Translations under genes and position numbers: made by a program | From: Opitutaceae bacterium | Lineage (GTDB): Bacteria; Verrucomicrobiota; Verrucomicrobiia; Opitutales; Opitutaceae | Length of the DNA stretch: 10,712 nt | Reading direction: 5' to 3' | NCBI GenBank assembly: GCA_005786775.1 | Contig: SYDD01000326.1 | Span: 1-10,712, forward strand | Notes under the pieces: model-generated | What the model was told of the DNA's origin: nothing | Databases searched by the model: none | What the model saw: only the letters and a program-made list of their open reading frames with translations | Part shown: in pieces, positions 1 to 4,941 of the stretch | Layout of the letters: every line of letters begins with the position of its first letter | How positions within the stretch are numbered: the first letter of the stretch is position 1

Positions 1-672
1 CACCTCGGCCGGGACCATGAACTCGTGGGAGAAGCTGCCGCCCATCACGCCCGTGTCAGCCTCGACCGCGATCGCCTGCACGCCCAGGCGCTTGAAGAAG
101 CGCGCATAGGCCTCCTTCATCGCGAAGTAGCTGCGCACCGCACCCTCGTCGCCGGTGTCGAACGAGTAGGCGTCCATCATGATGAACTCGCGCGCCCGCA
201 TCAGGCCGTAGCGGGGACGGATCTCGTTCCGGAACTTGGTCGCGATCTGGTAGAAGTTCTTCGGCAGATCGCGGTAGCTGGAGATTTCCGCCTTCACCAG
301 CGGGGTGATGATCTCCTCGTGGGTGGGCCCGAGGACGACCTCCGGCTCCCGCTCCGGCCGGCGGCCGGCACCCGCGCTGTCGGCGCGGAACATGATCTCG
401 CGCGCCGCGGCCCAACGAGGACCCTGCGCCCACAGTTCGACGGGATGCAGGTGCGGCATCCACAGCTCGATCGCGCCCGCCCCGTCCATCTCCTCACGAC
501 ACAGTTGGGTGATCTTATGCACGGCGCGCAGGCCCAGCGGGAGGTAGGTATAGAGCCCGCCGCTCAGCCGGCGCACCAGCCCGGCCCGCACGAGCAGACG
601 GTGCGAGGCGATCTCCGCATCGGCGGGGCTTTCCTTAAGGGTCGGGATGAAGAACTGGGACCAGCGTTTCAT
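1..672 (-). CDS. proS: Prolyl-tRNA synthetase, N-terminal 224 residues (cut by window edge)
   Basis: Class II aminoacyl-tRNA synthetase that charges tRNA-Pro with proline using ATP in the cytoplasm. The reading frame is open from the ATG at 672 down to base 1. The first residues (MKRWSQFFIPTLKESPADAE) align well with bacterial-type ProS from memory of the E. coli protein. Visible landmarks are GPTHEE (about residues 115-120), the class II motif 2 region FRNEIRPRYGLMRAREF (147-163) and the ADTGVMGGSFSHEF stretch (205-218). The window ends about where the editing/insertion domain of bacterial-type ProS would begin, so motif 3 and the anticodon-binding domain lie outside. Relative to E. coli there is a small Arg/Glu-rich expansion before GPTHEE (about 97-111). 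No Shine-Dalgarno sequence precedes the ATG. The gene is divergent from the deacetylase gene. The family call is secure; only the downstream portion is unseen. Confidence 0.96.
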   Translation of the reverse strand, partial: MKRWSQFFIPTLKESPADAEIASHRLLVRAGLVRRLSGGLYTYLPLGLRAVHKITQLCREEMDGAGAIELWMPHLHPVELWAQGPRWAAAREIMFRADSAGAGRRPEREPEVVLGPTHEEIITPLVKAEISSYRDLPKNFYQIATKFRNEIRPRYGLMRAREFIMMDAYSFDTGDEGAVRSYFAMKEAYARFFKRLGVQAIAVEADTGVMGGSFSHEFMVPAEV

Positions 673-774
673 GAAGAGGTCGGACCGAAGCAGCGGCCAC
701 CGTCCGGGGCAACGGTTTTCCCCTCCCCGGCAGCTTGCCGCCCACTCGCCGGGCCGCTTCGCTAACGCCACCCG
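673..774. promoter_or_regulatory. Divergent intergenic region, proS / PIG-L deacetylase
   Basis: These 102 bases separate two divergent starts, so promoters for both are expected here or just inside the genes. I could not find convincing -35/-10 boxes on either strand. A short hairpin is visible at 728-740 (CGGCA, loop GCT, TGCCG). There is no sign of a T-box leader in front of proS. The assignment rests on orientation only. Confidence 0.35.
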
Positions 775-1656
775 ATGAAGGTCCTCCACATTCACGCTCA
801 CTTCGACGACTATGAGTTCACCGCAGCCGGATCCTTCGAGCTGTGGCGGCAACAGCTCGGAGCTTCTTTCCGGGCGCGGGTGATCGTTTGCACCGACGGC
901 CAGGCTGGGCACCACCGGCTCACCCGGGCCGAAACCGCGCACACTCGGCTTGCCGAGCAACTGGCGTCGGCCCGCCTCGGCCGGTACGAGTTCAATTCCC
1001 TGCGCCTTCCCGACGGCTCCGTGCCCCGCGAGGCGTGCCTCCAAGTGACCCCGCCGCTACTCGCCGCGCTGTGGCGCGCGATCCGGGACTTCGAACCGGA
1101 CTACCTCTTCTGCCCTCCCCTCGCCCACGATCCGCTCGCCGGGATCCACAATGACCACGAGACGATCGCGGAGGCCGTCCGACGGGTCGCCTACATGCTC
1201 AACGTGCCCCACGCTTTCACCCCCGAATACCCGGCGGACGAAACGATCTCCCGCCCCGTGAAGGTCCCCGTGATCCTCAATGTCTACGACAGCTATATGG
1301 GAGGGGCGAATGCCTTCGACTTCGCCGTCGACGTTGAGGCAGCGTTTCCCCTCCTCACCGAGATGACGTGGAGCCACGCTTCGCAGATCCGCGAATGGCT
1401 CCCTTGGGTCGGGCGCCACCAGATGGCCCCGCCGGCCAACCTACAGGAGTGGGGCGTGACCCTCCGCCAGCGCTTCGACCGCAAGAACCGAGAGCTGCAG
1501 TTGCCCGGAACGCACGCCAACGAGGTGTTCCGAGTGACCGCATGGGGGGAGGTTCCCAGCTGGGAACAGTTGCAGGCGGACTTACCCGGCCTGCGGGCCT
1601 CGGCAGCTCAGGAACGCGCCCTAATCGAGCGCCTCAACCGCTGGCGCGCGGCCTGA
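775..1656 (+). CDS. PIG-L/LmbE-family zinc-dependent deacetylase
   Basis: Predicted metal-dependent N-deacetylase of the family that includes MshB, LmbE and PIG-L, which typically remove acetyl groups from N-acetylglucosamine-type substrates. The substrate here is unknown. The N-terminal strand carries AHFDDYEFTAAG (residues 8-19), matching the family AHPDDxE motif; by analogy with MshB, H9 and D12 would bind zinc and D11 would be the base. The second motif HNDH is at 125-128, with H128 the third zinc ligand and H125/D127 the accessory catalytic pair. At 293 residues it is longer than the simplest family members, and the C-terminal third is not recognised. No signal peptide is seen, so it is probably cytoplasmic. 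The ATG at 775 is chosen because the first motif starts only a few residues in. It stands alone, divergent from proS and ending 3 bases before the convergent OB-fold gene. Proline of the usual AHPDD is phenylalanine here. Confidence 0.85.
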   Translation: MKVLHIHAHFDDYEFTAAGSFELWRQQLGASFRARVIVCTDGQAGHHRLTRAETAHTRLAEQLASARLGRYEFNSLRLPDGSVPREACLQVTPPLLAALWRAIRDFEPDYLFCPPLAHDPLAGIHNDHETIAEAVRRVAYMLNVPHAFTPEYPADETISRPVKVPVILNVYDSYMGGANAFDFAVDVEAAFPLLTEMTWSHASQIREWLPWVGRHQMAPPANLQEWGVTLRQRFDRKNRELQLPGTHANEVFRVTAWGEVPSWEQLQADLPGLRASAAQERALIERLNRWRAA

Positions 1657-1659
1657 ACC

Positions 1660-2349
1660 TCACTCGACCGTCACCTTGGCCTCCTCGACGAGGAGGGCAT
1701 AGCGGTAGCCGGAGCCGAAATCTTTATCGACGGCGAGCCGCCCGGTAACGACCACTAGGTCGCCCACCTTGGCCTGCGCGGCGGAGGTCACCGTAAGGTT
1801 GTTGACCCCCTCCACTCCGGAGCCATCCCGAATATGCAACCAATTGCGTCCCATAATATTGGGATTAAACTTAACCACCCGGCCGCGGACGATGACCGAC
1901 TTCCCGGCCAATCCGGACCGCCCGGAATGAATCTCGGCCACCGTCTGGCCACCGGGAGCGCGCGCGATATTTGAGAGATCGACCGCTAGGCCGGGCAGAC
2001 TACGGGAAGGTGCTCCAGCGCTCCCGCCAGCCACCCCCGCCAACCCATTCACCATGGCGCGCCCGCTGAAGTAGACGACCTCGAACGTCCGGTTGAGGGT
2101 TTTGCTATGATAGTTTCGCATCGGCATCGCCTCCCCCAGCGCCACCAAATCCCCCGGCTTGACCGTGAACTGCGGCGCCGCGGCCCACACCTTCGCCGTA
2201 CCGGTGTCGATTTGGACGTACGTGTACGTTGCGGCGTTGATGGCCTCGACGACCTTGCCGCGAATTTCGCCCTGAGGCGCGGGACTGGCCCCCGCGATCA
2301 AGGGCAGCGCCAGCAGGGCGAGACGGGACAGGAGGAGCGAGCGGAGCAT
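1660..2349 (-). CDS. Exported two-domain OB-fold protein
   Basis: A 229-residue protein starting at the ATG at 2349. The frame stays open upstream to 2496, but that start is rejected because the residues from 2349 form a classic signal peptide: a basic start (MLRSLLLSR), a Leu/Ala-rich core and a likely signal peptidase I site near AGASPA (19-24). There is no lipobox cysteine. Two domains follow. Residues about 27-100 contain YTYVQIDTGTAKVWAAAPQ and AMPMRNYHSKTLNRTFEVVY. Residues about 148-229 contain an OB-fold-like pattern: VIVRGRVVKFN, NWLHIRDGSG, VGDLVVVTGRL and the FGSGYRYALLVEEAKV end. The linker between them is Gly/Ala/Ser-rich. As I recall, similar proteins are annotated as OB-fold nucleic-acid- or nucleotide-binding. 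An exported location makes a DNA-binding role uncertain, and a periplasmic ligand- or protein-binding role is as likely. No Shine-Dalgarno sequence is seen. It is convergent with the deacetylase gene and divergent from the PAS gene. The function is unknown. Confidence 0.8.
   Translation of the reverse strand: MLRSLLLSRLALLALPLIAGASPAPQGEIRGKVVEAINAATYTYVQIDTGTAKVWAAAPQFTVKPGDLVALGEAMPMRNYHSKTLNRTFEVVYFSGRAMVNGLAGVAGGSAGAPSRSLPGLAVDLSNIARAPGGQTVAEIHSGRSGLAGKSVIVRGRVVKFNPNIMGRNWLHIRDGSGVEGVNNLTVTSAAQAKVGDLVVVTGRLAVDKDFGSGYRYALLVEEAKVTVE
1680..1696. terminator. Palindromic hairpin 24 bases past the deacetylase stop (possible transcript end)
   Basis: The sequence CCTCCTCGACGAGGAGG is a perfect inverted repeat: 7-bp arms with a GAC loop in RNA. 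It lies inside the 3' end of the convergent OB-fold coding region, where it encodes part of the VEEAK stretch. No U tract follows on the plus strand, so intrinsic termination is doubtful, and the palindrome may simply reflect Glu-Glu codons. It is recorded because the 3-base convergent gap leaves no other room for a terminator. Confidence 0.2.
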
Positions 2350-2540
2350 TCCGAATCGAAGCACGGGCCGATGAGGTTCGCAAGGGCCACGATCGTCACC
2401 GGGCTGCATCCCAGAACGGATGTCGAACGTACTCTGGTTATTCACCAATGAAGTCACTCGCCCTGACCACTCTCCGTGCCCACCCCGGGGCGGCACATTT
2501 TCGGTTTTGACGGTCGCCCTCTGTCCCCTACATCGACTCT
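2350..2540. promoter_or_regulatory. Divergent intergenic region, OB-fold gene / PAS gene
   Basis: These 191 bases lie between divergent starts and should carry promoters for both. For the PAS gene, TTGACG (2507-2512) lies 16 bases before a weak TACATC (2529-2534). If these were used, transcription would begin at or next to the ATG at 2541, giving a leaderless mRNA. For the OB-fold gene no convincing boxes were found; a small dyad TGGT-TATTC-ACCA lies near 2435-2447. An open frame continues through part of the region (minus strand to 2496) but it has no recognisable domain and lies upstream of a signal peptide, so it is read as non-coding. Confidence 0.35.
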
Positions 2541-3104
2541 ATGCTCCCTGAACTGCTCCAAGATCGAGCCGCGCTCTATGTTGCGGGTGCGCTGGACCCC
2601 GATCAACGCGAAGCTTTCGAACTCGTCCTCGATTTCCAGCCGGAGCTCCGCGCCTTGGTGGACCGCCTGCAAGACGTTGGCGCGGCCGTGACCCTCTCTT
2701 CTCTCCGTCGTGATTCCGCCCCACCCGCGAACCTGCGCGCGCGCGTGCTTTCCGCGGTCGCCTCCCGACCCCGTTCCGAAACGCACCCGATGGTAGTCAC
2801 ATGCCCGCAGGGCCGCGTGGAGTGGGTCAATCCTCAGTTTACCGCCATGTGTGGCCACAGCTTTGAAGAGATCCGCGGACGTAAGCCTGGGGAGTTCCTG
2901 CAGGGGCCAGACACCGACGCCGGAGTGGTGCAGCGGATCCGCGATGCCATCCGCGAGCGCCGGAAGTGCCGCGAAAAACTCGTTAATTACCACCGCGATG
3001 GCACCCGATACGAGGTCGAGCTCGCGCTGACTCCGGTGCTAGATGATGCCGGCGAGCCCCTCTGGTTTGTCGCCCAGGAACGCAAGCTGGCGAACGTCGC
3101 CTAG
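2541..3104 (+). CDS. Anti-sigma-factor-like N-terminus fused to a PAS domain
   Basis: A 187-residue soluble protein with no transmembrane segment or signal peptide. Residues about 5-75 look like the N-terminal sigma-binding region of RskA/ChrR-type anti-sigma factors: ALYVAGALDPDQREAFELVL (11-30), then a helix, then the PPANLRARVLSAVA stretch (61-74) that in those proteins leads into the membrane span. The zinc-binding CxxC of many such domains is absent, with QPEL (33-36) in its place. Residues about 84-183 form a PAS domain with GRVEWVNPQF, GRKPGEFLQGPDTD (113-126), NYHRDGTRYEVELALTPV (149-166) and FVAQER. It is LOV-like in sequence but lacks the flavin-adduct cysteine of GRNCRFLQ. There is no kinase, cyclase or other output domain. 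The plausible role is a ligand- or redox-sensing cytoplasmic regulator, possibly binding a sigma factor; this is inference. No sigma-factor gene lies beside it here. The ATG at 2541 has no Shine-Dalgarno sequence. It is convergent with recJ at 15 bases. Confidence 0.78.
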   Translation: MLPELLQDRAALYVAGALDPDQREAFELVLDFQPELRALVDRLQDVGAAVTLSSLRRDSAPPANLRARVLSAVASRPRSETHPMVVTCPQGRVEWVNPQFTAMCGHSFEEIRGRKPGEFLQGPDTDAGVVQRIRDAIRERRKCREKLVNYHRDGTRYEVELALTPVLDDAGEPLWFVAQERKLANVA

Positions 3105-3119
3105 ACGTCGCAGTTGGCC

Positions 3120-4847
3120 TCACTCGGCGGAGGAGAGTCGCCAGTCGGACAAGACCAACTGTAGCAGCCGCCGCTGGTTGAAGTGATTCCACTTCAGCTC
3201 CACCGCGAGATCGAGCGGTCGACCTGCGGGCGGCAGACGATCCGCCATCTTCCAAGCGACCCCATGTAGCGGTCGGCCGCGGGCGTCCTCCAGTCGAAAC
3301 CGGAAGTGCTGCTCCTTGAAAACCTCGGGCGTCTGCCGCAGCACCACCCCACGCAGCCCAAAGACGGGCTCCGGGTTGCCCTGACCAAAGGGGTGCAGGC
3401 CCTCCAACTCGTCCATCAGCCGCTCGTGCACCTGCTCGGGCGATAGCCACGCCGCAAGTTCCAACCTCAGCTCGGCCGCCTCAGCCGAGATCTGGGTACG
3501 GACCGCCTCGGCGAACCGCGCCCGAAATGCCTCGACCCGATCTTTGGCGAGGGCGACGCCGACGGCCATGGGGTGCCCGCCCCAACTCGTCAGATCGGCC
3601 GCGCAGGCCCCGAGGACTTCGACCAGATTAACGCCTTCGATACTCCGGCCCGATCCCTTCGCCAGCTCACCCTCGTTACCCAGGACCACGCAGGGCCGGT
3701 GGTACTTCCGGGTGACTCGTCCCGCCACTACCCCGACCACACCGGGGTGCCAGTTCTCCGCGAAGAGGACGACGCCCGCGTGGTCCGCGTAGCGTTCCTC
3801 GATTGCGGTCTCCGCCTCCTCGGTGATCTGGCGTTCGATGTCCTGGCGCTCCCGGTTGAAAGCGTCCAATTGCCGCGCCGTCTCCGCACAAAAGGCTGGA
3901 TCGTCACTCAGGAGCAGTTCGACCGAAAGGGCGGCGTCGGCGAGGCGGCCGCTGGCGTTGATGCGGGGCCCGAGGCGGAACGAGACGTCGGTCGGAGCCA
4001 GATCCTGCTCCGGCCGAACCCCAGCGACGTCCATCAAGGCGCGGAGGCCGGGCCGCTGAGTCTCGCGCAGAATGCGCAGCCCGTGGCGAGCAAGGATGCG
4101 ATTCTCACCCTGCAGCGGCACGAGATCGGCGATCGTGCCGAGCGCGACCAGATCGAGATGATCCCGCAGCCGGATGCGGAAGGCAACCGGGTGATTGTCG
4201 GCGCGTAACTGTTTCAGCAGGCCGTGGCAGAGCTTGAAGACCAAGCCCACCGTGCACAGGTGCCGCCAGGCCTCGGCGGCGGCATCCGTTAGCCCGTGCA
4301 CGTGCGGGTTGATCAGCAGGCAATCCGAGTTCGCCTCGACCGTAGAGCGGTGATGGTCGATCACGAGCACCTCGATGCCCTGCGCCCGCAGGTAAGCGAT
4401 CTCGTCCCGCGAGTTAGTGCCGCAGTCGAGCGCCACGAACAGATCCGGGCGGCCGGCCTCCAGCGCGCGGTCGATGGCACTGCGTGTCAGGCCGTAACCG
4501 TCAGCGGCGCGGCGGGGCACCACGAACCGGGGATTCAGCCCAAAACGCCGCAGCACCGAAACGAGCAGGGTGGTGCTGGTGACGCCGTCCACGTCGTAGT
4601 CGCCGAGAACCACGACTTGCTCGCGCGCCGCGATCGCGCGGCGGAGCCGGTCCGCCGCCGCCGGAAGATTAGGTAGGCGGAGTGGATCGTCGAGTTGGGC
4701 GAGGCTCGGCTGGAGAAACTCTCCGGCGGTAGCCGGATCGGATCGGCCGGCGCGCAGCAGCAACTCGGCAAGCACGCGGCTGACGCCCGCACGCTTGCTG
4801 AGGTCCTCGACCTCGGAGGCGGGCTGCGGCTGGTGAATCCAGCGCAT
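3120..4847 (-). CDS. recJ: Single-stranded-DNA-specific exonuclease RecJ
   Basis: A 5'-to-3' single-strand DNA exonuclease acting in RecF-pathway recombination, mismatch repair and base excision repair in the cytoplasm. The 575-residue length is close to E. coli RecJ. All DHH-superfamily motifs are visible: GDYDVDG (82-88), DCGT (141-144), IDHH (163-166) and GTIADLVPL (237-245), which together bind the catalytic metals, then RINASGRL (295-302). The DHHA1 part shows NWHPGVVGVVAGRV (365-378), KGSGRS (397-402) and GGHPMAVG (423-430). The C-terminal region with HFRFRLEDARGRPLHGVAWK is the OB-fold that grips single-stranded DNA. All key residues are present, so the enzyme should be active. The ATG at 4847 is preceded by no Shine-Dalgarno sequence, and a strong hairpin lies 12 bases upstream. 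It follows secDF on the same strand at 94 bases and may be co-transcribed with it; secDF and recJ are also near neighbours in Bacillus subtilis. Confidence 0.97.
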   Translation of the reverse strand: MRWIHQPQPASEVEDLSKRAGVSRVLAELLLRAGRSDPATAGEFLQPSLAQLDDPLRLPNLPAAADRLRRAIAAREQVVVLGDYDVDGVTSTTLLVSVLRRFGLNPRFVVPRRAADGYGLTRSAIDRALEAGRPDLFVALDCGTNSRDEIAYLRAQGIEVLVIDHHRSTVEANSDCLLINPHVHGLTDAAAEAWRHLCTVGLVFKLCHGLLKQLRADNHPVAFRIRLRDHLDLVALGTIADLVPLQGENRILARHGLRILRETQRPGLRALMDVAGVRPEQDLAPTDVSFRLGPRINASGRLADAALSVELLLSDDPAFCAETARQLDAFNRERQDIERQITEEAETAIEERYADHAGVVLFAENWHPGVVGVVAGRVTRKYHRPCVVLGNEGELAKGSGRSIEGVNLVEVLGACAADLTSWGGHPMAVGVALAKDRVEAFRARFAEAVRTQISAEAAELRLELAAWLSPEQVHERLMDELEGLHPFGQGNPEPVFGLRGVVLRQTPEVFKEQHFRFRLEDARGRPLHGVAWKMADRLPPAGRPLDLAVELKWNHFNQRRLLQLVLSDWRLSSAE

Positions 4848-4859
4848 CGTGGCGGGTTA

Positions 4860-4890
4860 GTTCCGGCGGCCGGAGGGCCGGCTCCGGAAC
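4860..4890 (-). other. GC-rich hairpin in the secDF-recJ spacer, 12 bases before recJ
   Basis: The 31-base inverted repeat has outer arms GTTCCGG and CCGGAAC (7 bp), a small CG/T internal bulge, inner arms GCCGG and CCGGC (5 bp) and an AGGG loop (plus-strand reading). On the transcribed minus strand it follows the secDF stop and lies just before the recJ start. It lacks a U tract, so it is either a weak attenuating terminator or a structure affecting recJ translation or mRNA processing. Confidence 0.5.
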
Positions 4891-4920
4891 GTGGGGCGTC
4901 CCGGGAATCCGTCCGACTGT

Positions 4921-4940
4921 CCGGCGGCGGCCGGCGGCGG
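4921..4940. repeat. Tandem decamer CCGGCGGCGG, two copies
   Basis: Two perfect adjacent copies of a 10-base unit sit directly after the secDF stop codon. This is simple GC-rich repetition with no evident function. Confidence 0.6.
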
Positions 4941-4941
4941 C

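Noticed and set aside
25..765. 246-codon plus-strand frame opposite proS
   Set aside because: Antisense to well-supported proS motifs; no family resemblance.
2350..2496. 49-residue N-terminal extension of the OB-fold protein
   Set aside because: It would bury a clear signal peptide inside the chain, and its composition is not conserved-looking.
2507..2534. TTGACG/TACATC promoter giving a leaderless PAS transcript
   Set aside because: The -10 match is only about three of six bases; kept as a remark, not a firm promoter.
2454..2993. 179-codon minus-strand frame opposite the PAS gene
   Set aside because: No domain features, and it conflicts with a clear PAS domain on the other strand.
3094..3111. 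Direct repeat ACGTCGC flanking the PAS stop codon
   Set aside because: Seven bases separated by four, in GC-rich DNA with no other mobile-element signs; probably chance.
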